Part shown: positions 37,048 through 45,754 of the stretch, one piece after another
How the letters are laid out: every line of letters starts with the position of its first letter
Position numbering within the stretch: position 1 is the first letter of the stretch
From: an uncultured Chlorobiaceae bacterium
Lineage (GTDB): Bacteria; Bacteroidota; Chlorobiia; Chlorobiales; Chlorobiaceae
NCBI GenBank assembly: GCA_903824295.1
Contig: CAIJWE010000051.1
Coordinates: 48,798-112,797, forward strand
Length of the DNA: 64,000 bases
Direction of reading: 5' to 3'
The notes under the pieces: generated by a model
What the model was told of the DNA's origin: nothing
Database searches by the model: none
The model's input: only the letters and a program-made list of their open reading frames with translations
Position numbers and translations under genes: made by a program

Positions 37048-37474
37048 CTGAACAATGAAGACAATAAGGGTTCGACAGTCACAATCCAGGCCAAAAACAC
37101 CAATGTAACAAAAAACAAACCCGCAAAAAACACCACCCCATACGGTCCATAATCATCCCACCACCCCCCCCCAAACCCGTCCATACCGTAGGGGCGGGGT
37201 CATCCCGCCCGCATTCCGCCAACCGCAAACCCCGGATGGTCATCCCGCCCCCATTCCGCAAACCGCAAACCCCGGTTGGTCATCCCGCCCGCATTCCCCA
37301 AACCCCAAACCCCAAATCGTCATCCCGCCCGCATTCCGCAAACCGCAAACCCCGAATCGTCATCCCGCCCAATATCCCGCAACAAATATTTATCATAATC
37401 GTATATTTAACGTATATTCTGGTGTTTGATCTGGCCGTGCAACAGAAAACCTGATTGAATTTATTATTTGACGG
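37048..37474. repeat. Left flank of the RAYT gene: 40-bp tandem array
   Basis: From 37199 a 40-bp unit starting GTCATCCCGCCC and ending in an AACCGCAAACCCCGG-like part occurs 4.6 times (37199, 37239, 37279, 37319, 37359), beginning inside a full REP copy. Units differ by a few bases. The last 90 bp before the transposase gene are AT-rich and hold its presumed promoter. No gene lies here. Confidence 0.9.
37188..37210 (+). repeat. REP-like hairpin repeat (GTAGG subtype), copy 4
   Basis: Full copy that opens the left 40-bp array. It is in the same orientation as copy 6 on the other side of the transposase gene. Confidence 0.9.
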
Positions 37475-38185
37475 ATGTACGAACCACAAAAACATCACAG
37501 GCACTCCATTCGGTTGCAAGGGTATGATTATGCACAATCATGCGCCTGTTTTATTACCATCTGTACCCAAAACCGCCGAATGATGTTTGGCCACATTGCT
37601 GATGGAAAAATGACGTTGAATGATGCAGGCAACATCGTTCAGGATGTTTGGCATCAAATACAGGGTCATTTTCCAAATGTAATCACAGACGAATTTATCA
37701 TCATGCCCAACCACATTCATGGAATATTAATAACGGGGGTGGGCGGGATGAACGATGGGGTGGGCGGGATGAACGATGGGGTGGGCGGGATGAACGATGG
37801 GGTGGGCGGGATGAACGATGGGGTGGATCGGAATACCGATGGGGTGGATCGGAATATCGATGGGGTGGATCGGAATATCGATGGGGTGGGTCGGAATATC
37901 GATGGGAAGGGCGGGATGACCCCGCCCCTACGGTTATTGAATTCGATTGGGGATAATGAATGGTGCCAAAATCGCGTGCCAACGATTGGACAAATGGTTG
38001 GGTATTTCAAATACGGATCAACAAAAAAAATCAATGAAACCCGTAATTCAGGGATTCAAAAAATATGGCAACGAAATTATTACGAACACATTATACGCAA
38101 CGAATCAGAATTAAAACAAATCCATAAATACATACAAAACAACCCATTAAATTGGCAAAAAAACAAATTATATAACAACCCGTAG
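37475..38185 (+). CDS. REP-associated tyrosine transposase (RAYT, HUH/Y1 family)
   Basis: This 236-residue protein has the Y1-transposase fold of the IS200/TnpA-REP kind: SCACFITICTQNRRMMFGHI at the start, the HUH motif H80-I-H82 in FIIMPNHIHGILI, and a tyrosine helix WQRNYYEHIIRNESELKQIH (Tyr202/203). It ends YIQNNPLNWQKNK, a common RAYT ending. Between the HUH motif and the Tyr lies an insertion of about 60 residues made of 7-residue repeats (GVGGMND, then GVDRNID) plus [10 protein letters not shown]. These are translations of a 21-bp minisatellite and of a full REP copy. The stop codon TAG lies in the next REP copy. The gene sits alone between two arrays of the repeat it probably mobilises. 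Confidence 0.88.
   Translation: MYEPQKHHRHSIRLQGYDYAQSCACFITICTQNRRMMFGHIADGKMTLNDAGNIVQDVWHQIQGHFPNVITDEFIIMPNHIHGILITGVGGMNDGVGGMNDGVGGMNDGVGGMNDGVDRNTDGVDRNIDGVDRNIDGVGRNIDGKGGMTPPLRLLNSIGDNEWCQNRVPTIGQMVGYFKYGSTKKINETRNSGIQKIWQRNYYEHIIRNESELKQIHKYIQNNPLNWQKNKLYNNP
37737..37904 (+). repeat. In-frame 21-bp minisatellite inside the RAYT gene
   Basis: Eight 21-bp units lie head to tail: four of GGGTGGGCGGGATGAACGAT(G), three of GGGTGGATCGGAATAYCGAT(G) and one hybrid. Each encodes seven residues, so gain or loss of units keeps the frame. The GGGCGGGATGA core is shared with the REP element, which follows directly at 37909. Confidence 0.95.
37909..37933 (-). repeat. REP-like hairpin repeat (GTAGG subtype), copy 5, inside the RAYT gene
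   Basis: Full copy in reverse orientation, read in frame as GGMTPPLR in the transposase. It closes the 21-bp minisatellite. Confidence 0.9.
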
Positions 38186-38204
38186 GGGCGGGGTCATCCC
38201 GCCC
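38182..38204 (+). repeat. REP-like hairpin repeat (GTAGG subtype), copy 6
   Basis: Full copy whose TAG (38183-38185) is the stop codon of the RAYT gene. It opens the right 40-bp array. Confidence 0.9.
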
Positions 38205-38506
38205 GCATTCCGCCAACCGCAAACCCCGGGTGGTCATCCCGCCCCCATTCCGCCAACCGCAAACCCCGGGTGGTCATCCCGCCCGTATTTTGCAAAACAC
38301 AAAAACCCGCATCGTCATCCGCCCACAAATCCCAAAACGATGCACACATTAAACCCCGCATCATCATCCCGCCCGCATTCCGCCAACCGCAAACCCCGGA
38401 TGCTCATCCCGCCCCCAGTCCGCCAACCGCAAACCCCGGGTGGTCACCCCGCCCCCATTCCGCCAACCGCAAACCCCCCGCATCGTCATCCCCGCCCCCC
38501 GAGCAC
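38186..38506. repeat. Right flank of the RAYT gene: 40-bp tandem array
   Basis: From 38193 the same 40-bp unit as on the left recurs (38193, 38233, 38273 and later, less regular copies to about 38500), with GCATTCCGCCAACCGCAAAC as its most constant part. One unit in the middle is degenerate and longer. The array runs up to the stop codon of folP. No gene lies here. Confidence 0.9.
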
Positions 38507-39373
38507 CTACGGCAACGGGTTACGGGTGGCGCGTATGATGGCGGCGCATGCAGCGGCAGCAGCGACGTCGTGGACACGTAACATAGTGGCGCCCCGCATC
38601 AGGGCTATCGTCTGGGCTGCAATGGTGGCGGCCAACCGTTCGGATGGCGGAGGGGTTTCACCGCCGGATGGGGTAATGGCATGGCCGAGAAAGGATTTGC
38701 GCGACAGGCCTGCCAGAATCGGACGCCCAAGGGCAAGCAGCGAATCGAGCTGATCGAGCAATTGAAAATTCTCCGCAACGCTTTTGCCAAAACCGAAACC
38801 CGGATCGATCATGATCTCTTCGATCGAATACTCTTCAGCCAGCGCAATGGAACGCGCCAAAAAACGGCCAACCCGCGTCACAATATCTTCTCCTCCCTGC
38901 TCGGAAGCCGTGCTCCACTGCATCGACTCCGGCCTCACCGCCGTATGCATCAACACCACCGCAGCCCGGTACTTCCGGCATACGGCGGGAAGATCGCGAT
39001 CGAAGGTAAAGCCCGAAATATCATTGACCATATCCGCACCCGCCTGCAATGCAGCTTCGGCCACCTCCGCCTTGTAGGTATCGATCGAAACCATGACGTC
39101 GCTTCTCTGGCGCAAAAGGGCAATCAGCGGCACCGTACGCTCAATCTCCTCACCGACAGAGACTTTTTCAGCCCCCGGTCGTGACGACTCACCGCCAACA
39201 TCAATAATCGAAGCCCCCGCCGCGATCATCGCAAACGCCTGATCAAGCGCCCGGTCAAGGTCGACGCCGCCGCAGCCCTGGTGCAACACCCCGCCGTCAT
39301 AAAACGAATCGGGCGTTGTATTCACAATACCCATAATGAGAGGCCCCGCCGAAAGATCGATCATATTGCGCAT
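38507..39373 (-). CDS. folP: Dihydropteroate synthase FolP
   Basis: This 288-residue barrel enzyme has the pterin-binding motifs LIMGIVNTTPDSFYDGG and IIDVGGESSRPGAEKVSVGE, the segment MVNDISGFTFD and IMIDPGFGFGKSVAENFQLL. It joins p-aminobenzoate to the pterin pyrophosphate in folate synthesis. An insertion-like stretch of alanines (DVAAAAACAAIIRATRNPLP) ends the protein. The stop codon lies in a CCGTAGG sequence that looks like the head of a degenerate REP copy, so its C-terminus may have been set by the repeat. Confidence 0.95.
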   Translation of the reverse strand: MRNMIDLSAGPLIMGIVNTTPDSFYDGGVLHQGCGGVDLDRALDQAFAMIAAGASIIDVGGESSRPGAEKVSVGEEIERTVPLIALLRQRSDVMVSIDTYKAEVAEAALQAGADMVNDISGFTFDRDLPAVCRKYRAAVVLMHTAVRPESMQWSTASEQGGEDIVTRVGRFLARSIALAEEYSIEEIMIDPGFGFGKSVAENFQLLDQLDSLLALGRPILAGLSRKSFLGHAITPSGGETPPPSERLAATIAAQTIALMRGATMLRVHDVAAAAACAAIIRATRNPLP

Positions 39374-39404
39374 ACCATCCGTTTTTCGTTGTCAAAAACA
39401 ATCC

Positions 39405-39427
39405 GTAGGGGCGGGGTCATCCCGCCC
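39405..39427 (+). repeat. REP-like hairpin repeat (GTAGG subtype), copy 7
   Basis: Full copy upstream of the folP start, facing copy 8. Confidence 0.9.
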
Positions 39428-39562
39428 TCTTCAACAATATCCATCCCCCCCACCCATTTTCCAATACCGATATAAAATCGTTATGTGATATGGCGTGGGT
39501 TTGGTGTTTTTTATGATGACGGGCGGGATGACGATGGGGGATATTTGCGGTTATCGAAATAC

Positions 39563-39587
39563 GGGCGGGATGACCCCGCCCCTACGG
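39563..39587 (-). repeat. REP-like hairpin repeat (GTAGG subtype), copy 8
   Basis: Full reverse copy; with copy 7 it makes a second inverted doublet, 135 bp apart. Confidence 0.9.
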
Positions 39588-39662
39588 TGTGTGCCAATGG
39601 GGGGGGAATTTGTGCATTGTTGTGGGATATGACGATGCGGGGTTTTGCGGTTATCGAAATGC

Positions 39663-39687
39663 GGGCGGGATGACCCCGGCCCTACGG
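39663..39687 (-). repeat. REP-like hairpin repeat (GTAGG subtype), copy 9
   Basis: Reverse copy with one base change (CCCCGGCCC). Its TAG (plus-strand CTA at 39682-39684) is the stop codon of the site-2 protease gene. Confidence 0.88.
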
Positions 39688-40713
39688 GGTTTGCGCGAAT
39701 GGGACGGGGGTGAAGGTTATGACGAAGATTGCGATGGCCAGCCACCCGCAGAGGGTTCTTCCGGTTGAAAGGGGATGGTCATGAACGGTCGGAGGATGGT
39801 TCATGCCGACAACACGCGAAAGAATCAGGGACCACAACATCCAGCCAGGCCATGACCAGCGCAGCATCTCCGGCGGAATCAGGGCAATTGCCTCTGGATT
39901 CAGCCACGAAAGCAGCAGCTCCAGAAATGAGGGAAACCCGAGGAAAATGATAAAAAGGAGAAAAAACCGTGCAGCCGCGGCATGTCCCCTCCGGCCGAAA
40001 AGGGCATAACTGATATGGCCCCCGTCAAGCTGACCAACCGGAAGGAGATTCAGTGCCGTCACAAGAGAGCCAAGCCAGCCCGCAAAAAGAAAGGGATAAT
40101 GATACATCTCCGTCATTGGTGGAAGGTTTTTTGGCGCTATGACATACTCCATCCCCATCCAGAGCAGATTTTTACCAAGAACAAGGGTGCCCGAGGGTAC
40201 AGGAGCCTGCAAACCGCCACCGGACGCATACTCCGGATGAACGCTATAAATAAAATCCACTGGCGGAAGATTCAAAAAACCGTAAACCAGAAGCCCCACA
40301 CATACGGCAAAGCCGCCCAACGGACCCGAAACACCAATATCGAACAGAGAGTTTGTGCCCGGAATCCGCTCCCTCACCTTAATCACCGCCCCCATTGTTC
40401 CAAGGCTGAGCAGCGAGGGGAGGGGAGGCACAGGAATATAATAGGGAAGCGTTGCCTGCACACGATGGCGCAAAGCCGCAAAAAAATGGCCAAACTCATG
40501 AACCGTCAAAAAGAGAAGCAGAGATGCCGAGTAGGCCGTACCTGCTGTAAGCGAGCTGAAAAACAGCGGAAAAGAGGTGAAATTTATCGCATGGCCACCC
40601 CAGAAGGCTCCCGCCCAGAGTGTGGTCACTACCGTCAACAGAAAAAGAAACAGATGAAGAGGGTAGTTCTGACTGGCAGGAATAGCCCGTTTCAAAAAAA
40701 TCGAAAAACTCAT
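39682..40713 (-). CDS. Site-2 protease family membrane metalloprotease (M50)
   Basis: The start at 40713 (MSFSIFLKRAIPASQNYPLH) is preferred to 40743, giving 343 residues. The zinc motif is HEFGH in LFLTVHEFGHFFAALRHRVQ and the third ligand lies in ALNLLPVGQLDGGHISYALF; eight or so hydrophobic segments surround them. No PDZ domain is visible, so it resembles the EGY1/Rip-like group found in phototrophs and other bacteria. The substrate is unknown. The last codons and the stop come from a REP copy (FTPVPFAQTP then TAG). Confidence 0.85.
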   Translation of the reverse strand: MSFSIFLKRAIPASQNYPLHLFLFLLTVVTTLWAGAFWGGHAINFTSFPLFFSSLTAGTAYSASLLLFLTVHEFGHFFAALRHRVQATLPYYIPVPPLPSLLSLGTMGAVIKVRERIPGTNSLFDIGVSGPLGGFAVCVGLLVYGFLNLPPVDFIYSVHPEYASGGGLQAPVPSGTLVLGKNLLWMGMEYVIAPKNLPPMTEMYHYPFLFAGWLGSLVTALNLLPVGQLDGGHISYALFGRRGHAAAARFFLLFIIFLGFPSFLELLLSWLNPEAIALIPPEMLRWSWPGWMLWSLILSRVVGMNHPPTVHDHPLSTGRTLCGWLAIAIFVITFTPVPFAQTP

Positions 40714-40794
40714 GAAATGATTGCAGAAACAGTTACGAGGCACACAAACCCGTTGCCGCCCCGCGACTTTGCGGGGCGAAGTGGCCGGGCAGGA

Positions 40795-41286
40795 CTAATC
40801 TTTATCGTTATCACCATCTTTATCCTTCACGGCACCCACTGCTGCACCACCAGCTTTTTTCTCACCAAACGTTGCCGCAAGCCCATTGGCCAGCTCAACC
40901 TTCTCCTCGGCCGTCAGCTTCGCCTCGGGATGAGCCGGCAGGTAGATAAACGGAGGCATTTTGCCCTCCCTCACCTCGCCAGCAGCCTTGTCGCCCTCAT
41001 TTTCACCCGTCGTACGTCCCCACTCCGACACATTAAACTTGCTCCGTCCAACATTGACATCGATCTGGGTTAACCACGATGCAGGCGCGATGGAACTGTA
41101 CCAGGGCCAGACGGTTTCGTTCGAATGGCAGTCCTTGCAGGCGCGGCCAAAAAGCTCACTGGTGCGAGCAGAATCCCACGTCGGTTCACCCGTGACTGCG
41201 GGGTTCTTGTGGTCGCGGCCATAAGGGACAAGCTGAATAGCCGCCAGTGCGATTACCGCTCCGGCCAGAATTTTTAAAAGCTTCAT
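40795..41286 (-). CDS. Exported haem-binding c-type cytochrome domain protein
   Basis: This 163-residue protein has a signal or anchor sequence ([20 protein letters not shown]), then a single haem motif CKDCH in [20 protein letters not shown] and a distal Met candidate in [19 protein letters not shown]. The pattern [18 protein letters not shown] is typical of the haem-binding domain family PF14376. The C-terminal tail is Gly/Ala- then Asp/Lys-rich ([10 protein letters not shown]). It is probably a periplasmic electron carrier; no partner oxidoreductase is adjacent. Confidence 0.8.
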   Translation of the reverse strand: MKLLKILAGAVIALAAIQLVPYGRDHKNPAVTGEPTWDSARTSELFGRACKDCHSNETVWPWYSSIAPASWLTQIDVNVGRSKFNVSEWGRTTGENEGDKAAGEVREGKMPPFIYLPAHPEAKLTAEEKVELANGLAATFGEKKAGGAAVGAVKDKDGDNDKD

Positions 41287-41363
41287 GGTGCAAATACTCC
41301 TTTCTTTTTACGGTAATTGCCGAAATATAATTTTACGTGAATATACGTGAATTTTTTGTTTAA

Positions 41364-41431
41364 CCAGCAGGCGAGCGCGCATCAGTTGCCATGTCGAAGC
41401 GAAGAGCGGAACCATTTCCGCCTCCTGCTGG
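41364..41431 (+). promoter_or_regulatory. Structured leader candidate before the radical SAM gene
   Basis: The 8-bp arms CCAGCAGG and CCTGCTGG (41364-41371, 41424-41431) enclose a perfect 6-bp hairpin GCGGAA-ccat-TTCCGC. It ends 85 bp before the start codon. It does not match a riboswitch I know, and it could also belong to the divergent cytochrome transcript. Confidence 0.35.
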
Positions 41432-41516
41432 TCAGCACAGTGTAAAAATCCCCAACTAATATGTATATTTGTACATTTTATTGATGGACAATCAATGATT
41501 CAAGTATATAACACCT

Positions 41517-43346
41517 ATGGCATATTTCAACCATCTCTGTCTCGTTGAGGCTCCCCAAACCATCATTGCCCCCTTTCCCCGATTTATAACTGACTGTATC
41601 GGCGTCTGCTATTTGGCGGCCGCCGTCGAGCATGATGTTGAAAGCATTGTCATGCCCGAAAATTACTACAACGACGGTATTTTCGACAGCCTCCGCGCAC
41701 TGCTGAAAAAAAAGCCGGTTGACCTGGTAGCCATCTCCTCCATGACCGGCGCCTTCAACCAGGCCGAGCGGCTTGCAAAAATAGCAAAAGAGGCCGGTGC
41801 CTTTGTGGTCATGGGCGGCTTTCACCCCACCGCACTCCCCGAAGAGGTACTCAAACTCTCCTGTGTTGACGTTGTCGTGATCGGAGAGGGCGAGGAGACC
41901 TTCCGTGAACTGGTGCTCAACGGCCCCTCACGAGCTATCAAAGGGCTTGCCTACCGCGAAAATGGCGCCATTGTCTACACCGAACCACGCCCTACCATCC
42001 AGAATATCGACTCCATCCGCTTTCCGATGCGTTCCCTCCGCCCCAGCCGGTACGGCGAAAAAGGAGACGCCTACTCCATCGACACCATTTATACCTCCCG
42101 CGGCTGCCCCTGGAGCTGCTCCTTTTGCGCCAACGACCAGATGCACAAAGGGTGGAGAGGCCGAAGCGCCGAAAATGTGGTCGAAGAGATCGCCCTTTTG
42201 CACGACCCGAAAAACAAAAAGCTGCTCAAAATCTGGGACGCCAACTTCCTCACCAACATCGGGCGGGCCGAAAAGATCTGCGACCTCATGATCGAGCGTG
42301 GACTGACCAATTTCCGCATCATGACCGAAACAAGAGCCAAGGATCTTGTCCGGGCCGAACGGATTCTGGGTAAACTGCACAAAATTGGCCTCAGCAAGGT
42401 CGGTCTCGGCATCGAAAGCCCGAACGAAGCCACCCTTGCCCTCATGAACAAAAAAAACAGCCTTGGCGATGTTTCAAAAGCCATTACGCTCTGCCGTGAG
42501 CACCACATCGGAGCCGAAGGGTACTTCATCATCGGCCACTACACCGAAACCATTGACGATACCATGGTCTACCCCGACTTTGCCCGATCGCTCGGTCTGC
42601 GTCAGGCACTCTTCATGATCATGACCCCGTACCCCGGAACCGGCATCTTCAAAGAGTACAAAGAGGAAGGGAAGATATGCTCATTCGACTGGGACTTCTA
42701 CAACAACTACTGCCCCGTCATCGAAACCCGCACCATGAACAGCGCCACGCTGGTCGACATGCTGGCCTACTGCAACGTCGCCTTCAACCGCTACCGCTCC
42801 GTTATGAAGCGCAACACGCCCCGGGAGCTGCTGCTCAACTTTTTGATCGACCTGTTCCAGCTTTGCTTTCTCATGCGGGTCAACAAAAACCTCAACACCC
42901 GGCAGATCGCCGACCTTGTCTACAAAGCGCTCATGCGCCAGCTTGAACACGAGCATGGCCAAATCGAGGAGCCTGCGCTCCCTTCATGCAAACCGTTGTC
43001 GGAGCCACTCACCCTCCGCATCCGCCGCTCACCCGAAACAAGTGTCACCTTTACCCTGCATGAGCGCGGCGCCAACCGCCTGCTCACCATGACGGCCCAG
43101 CAACCGGGAGAGCCGCTGCCCGGCATTGACGGCCCGGAGATCAGCCTCGACAAACTGGTCGACTGCGCCTGCTCCCTCTCTATGGAGACCCTCATGAGCG
43201 CCCTCTACCGCAACGAATGGCTGCGCAACAACCCCGGACGCCTGACGGGCCAGATACTCTCCATCCTTACCGACCCCGAAATCCTGCGCTTCGGCGGCCG
43301 GCTTGCTGCCCTCTATATCGGCACCTGGCGCAAAAACAAAAGCTGA
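41517..43346 (+). CDS. B12-binding-domain radical SAM protein (BchE-like family)
   Basis: This 609-residue protein has an N-terminal cobalamin-binding-like Rossmann domain ([40 protein letters not shown]). The radical SAM core follows, with C197, C201 and C204 in the motif [14 protein letters not shown]. Its C-terminal 130 residues form an additional domain that I do not recognise. The family includes BchE and the chlorosome bacteriochlorophyll methylases BchQ and BchR, but length and tail do not let me choose one. It is a single gene, 15 bp before recQ, possibly co-transcribed with it. Confidence 0.75.
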   Translation: MAYFNHLCLVEAPQTIIAPFPRFITDCIGVCYLAAAVEHDVESIVMPENYYNDGIFDSLRALLKKKPVDLVAISSMTGAFNQAERLAKIAKEAGAFVVMGGFHPTALPEEVLKLSCVDVVVIGEGEETFRELVLNGPSRAIKGLAYRENGAIVYTEPRPTIQNIDSIRFPMRSLRPSRYGEKGDAYSIDTIYTSRGCPWSCSFCANDQMHKGWRGRSAENVVEEIALLHDPKNKKLLKIWDANFLTNIGRAEKICDLMIERGLTNFRIMTETRAKDLVRAERILGKLHKIGLSKVGLGIESPNEATLALMNKKNSLGDVSKAITLCREHHIGAEGYFIIGHYTETIDDTMVYPDFARSLGLRQALFMIMTPYPGTGIFKEYKEEGKICSFDWDFYNNYCPVIETRTMNSATLVDMLAYCNVAFNRYRSVMKRNTPRELLLNFLIDLFQLCFLMRVNKNLNTRQIADLVYKALMRQLEHEHGQIEEPALPSCKPLSEPLTLRIRRSPETSVTFTLHERGANRLLTMTAQQPGEPLPGIDGPEISLDKLVDCACSLSMETLMSALYRNEWLRNNPGRLTGQILSILTDPEILRFGGRLAALYIGTWRKNKS

Positions 43347-43361
43347 CTTTACACTCAAATT

Positions 43362-45149
43362 ATGCGCAACACGCTCCGCAAGGTCTTTGGTTTTCATGAA
43401 TTTCGCCCCAACCAGGAGAGTGTTGTGCGCTCGCTGCTCGAAAAGCGGGACGTTCTGGCCGTCATGCCCACCGGCGGCGGTAAATCACTCTGCTACCAGC
43501 TCCCGGCCCTCCTCCTCCCCGGAACCTGCATGGTCATCAGCCCGCTCATCGCCCTCATGAAAGACCAGGTCGACGGCGCCCGTGCCAACGGCATCCGCGC
43601 CGCCTTCCTCAACAGCTCCCAGAACCCCGACGAACGCGACGAGGTCATGCGCCAGCTCCTCTCCGGCAGCCTCGACCTCCTCTACGTCGCGCCCGAACGC
43701 TTCATCCTCAGCCACTTCCGTGAAACCCTCAGCCGGGTTCCACTCAGCATGGCCGTCATCGACGAAGCACACTGCATCTCCGAATGGGGGCACGACTTCC
43801 GCCCCGACTACCTCTCGCTCTCCGACCTCGTCACCCTCTTCCCCGGCACCCCGGTTGCTGCCTTCACCGCCACGGCGACCCCAAGGGTCCAGCAGGAGAT
43901 TCTCGATAAACTGGCCCTGCGTAACCCCTTCATTGTCCGGGCCTCCTTCGACCGTCCCAACCTGCTCTACGATGTCCGCTTCAAAGAGCATGTTGATGCC
44001 CAGCTTGTTTCACTGCTCAACAGCAACCCCGGAAAGGCCGCCATCATCTACCGCACCAGCCGCAAAAGCGTCAACGACACCACCGCCATGCTGCAGGCAA
44101 AAGGGTTCCGCGCCCTCCCGTACCACGCCGGCCTCAGCGACCTGGAGCGCAAAAAAAACCAGGAAGCCTTCATCCGCGACCAGGCCGAAATCATTGTTGC
44201 CACCATCGCCTTCGGCATGGGGATCGACAAATCCAACATCCGCCTCGTCATCCACGCCGACCTTCCCAAAAGCATCGAAAACTACTATCAGGAGACCGGC
44301 AGGGCAGGGCGCGACGGCGAACCGGCATCGTGTACCCTGCTCTTCTCACAGGGCGACATACCAAAAATGCGCTTCTTTATCGACGCCATGACCGATGAAA
44401 CCGAGCGGGATCGGGCCCTCGCCGCTCTCTCAAGGGTGAGCGCCTTTGCCGCAACCTCCGTCTGCCGCCGCCGCACCCTCCTCAACTACTTCGGCGAGCA
44501 ATACCCCCATGACAACTGCAACGCCTGCGACATCTGCCTCGGCACCCGCGAAGTGGTTGACGCCACCCTCGAAGCGCAGATGGTGCTCTCAGCTATTGTC
44601 CGTACCGAAGAGCGTTTCGGGGCAACCCATATAGTCGATATCCTCACCGGCAGCAGGAACAAAAAAATTCTCGACTTCGGCCACGACCGCCTCAAAACGT
44701 ACGGTGTCGGCAAGGGTCACGACAAAAAATACTGGCGACGCCTGATCGACGAACTCCTCGCCCAAAAGGTGATCGAAAAATCGGAAGGGCTCTACCCGAC
44801 GCTCTTTTTGCTTCCCAAGGCATCAAGGGTATTGCGGCGCGAAGAGCCCTTCGACATTGTCCGTACGCTCGAAAAAAAAGCAACACTTCCGCTCCCCAAA
44901 TCGGACAATCTACCATACGACAACAAGCTCTTCGAACTGCTCCGCACGCAGCGCAAACAAATCGCCGACGAGCAGCAGATTCCGCCCTACGTCGTCTTCT
45001 CCGACCGCACCTTGCACGACATGGCCGCCAACCTCCCCCGAACGGCGGAAGCGATGCTCACGGTGTCCGGCGTCGGCGAAGTGAAGCTCCAGCGCTATGG
45101 GCGGCAGTTTCTCCGCCTTATCGACCGCTACTGCGACGATCAGGCCTGA
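43362..45149 (+). CDS. recQ: ATP-dependent DNA helicase RecQ
   Basis: This 595-residue helicase has Walker A (VMPTGGGKSLCYQLPALLL), DEAH motif II (VIDEAHCISEWGHDFRPDYL) and motif VI (QETGRAGRDGEPASCTLLFS). The RQC zinc-binding domain follows, with four cysteines (CRRRTLLNYFGEQ, CNACDICLG), and then a C-terminal HRDC domain (NKLFELLRTQRKQIADEQQI). The length and three-domain layout are those of full RecQ. It unwinds DNA in recombination and fork repair. It follows the radical SAM gene by 15 bp. Confidence 0.96.
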   Translation: MRNTLRKVFGFHEFRPNQESVVRSLLEKRDVLAVMPTGGGKSLCYQLPALLLPGTCMVISPLIALMKDQVDGARANGIRAAFLNSSQNPDERDEVMRQLLSGSLDLLYVAPERFILSHFRETLSRVPLSMAVIDEAHCISEWGHDFRPDYLSLSDLVTLFPGTPVAAFTATATPRVQQEILDKLALRNPFIVRASFDRPNLLYDVRFKEHVDAQLVSLLNSNPGKAAIIYRTSRKSVNDTTAMLQAKGFRALPYHAGLSDLERKKNQEAFIRDQAEIIVATIAFGMGIDKSNIRLVIHADLPKSIENYYQETGRAGRDGEPASCTLLFSQGDIPKMRFFIDAMTDETERDRALAALSRVSAFAATSVCRRRTLLNYFGEQYPHDNCNACDICLGTREVVDATLEAQMVLSAIVRTEERFGATHIVDILTGSRNKKILDFGHDRLKTYGVGKGHDKKYWRRLIDELLAQKVIEKSEGLYPTLFLLPKASRVLRREEPFDIVRTLEKKATLPLPKSDNLPYDNKLFELLRTQRKQIADEQQIPPYVVFSDRTLHDMAANLPRTAEAMLTVSGVGEVKLQRYGRQFLRLIDRYCDDQA

Positions 45150-45754
45150 GAAGAGCCGGAGCCAGACCAGTGCCTGATCTGGACAAAAAAAATGGAAACA
45201 ATAGCGAACGGTTCGTCAAATTTGAGCGTCCAACGACTATATGGGAAGACCGTGTCGGCATAGTTTCCTGACAGGCATTTTGTTTTTTTATGAGGGCCTG
45301 AATATATATATTGCGGCGGCAAGGTCTATGCTTATGATGGAAGTTGTGTGTTTTTATGATAATGTTTTGTCGTAAAATAAGTTAAGTTGATCTGGCGTTC
45401 GGGGATTTTATGATGCAGCGTGGGCAGCAATGTTGGCGTTGCTCAAAAGAATGGCTCTTGTTACTATTTTAATACTTTAGTTGTGGCTGAAGGTTGCGGA
45501 GCATTGTATATGTATTTATCATCTACGCTAAACATTTAAGGTCTGGCTTGCCAGTACAACCATACCGATTATCTTAACATAGTGTGGATTTTCGGTATTT
45601 TACTGTACATTGCCGTACATGTAATTCTGAGACGCTCAAAATTTACTCTCTTAAAAGAGTTCAGGCAGCAAATCCTGCAATGAACCGGTTTACGTCTATC
45701 TCGCTCGGTTCCTTGTATCTGAACAAAACCTTTTTTATCGAACAGAGTTCATCA
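45150..45754. other. Long leader region of the polysaccharide locus
   Basis: No gene was recognised in these 605 bp. There is an imperfect hairpin just after recQ (CCAGACCAG-tgc-CTGATCTGG), but an A-run, not a U-run, follows it. Closer to the first polysaccharide gene is the dyad TGTAC-N6-GTACA (45604-45619). The track ORF of the Wza-like protein extends to 45584, but the added residues look non-coding. The promoter of the polysaccharide locus must lie here. Confidence 0.5.

Larger units (their letters stand above)
39374..39681. repeat. Repeat-rich gap between folP and a site-2 protease gene
   Basis: Two full REP copies (39405 plus, 39563 minus) and a third at the right edge (39663) lie here. 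A partial GGGCGGGATGAC sits at 39521, and ggttatcgaaat-acgggcggg segments occur twice. No gene was found; short track ORFs here are translated repeats. Confidence 0.85.

Noticed and set aside
37701-37982. Antisense ORFs with proline-rich repeats (RSSRPPH, SFIPPTP) within the RAYT gene
   Set aside because: They are only the other-strand translation of the 21-bp minisatellite; the plus frame carries the HUH and Tyr motifs.
37199-38500. Regular 40-bp repeats that could suggest a CRISPR array
   Set aside because: The units are contiguous, with no unique spacers between constant repeats, they vary by point changes, and no cas genes are near. They are tandem duplications linked to the REP element.
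45162-45182. Hairpin after recQ as an intrinsic terminator
   Set aside because: The stem is imperfect and is followed by an A-run, not a U-run, on the recQ strand, and no gene reads into it from the other side.
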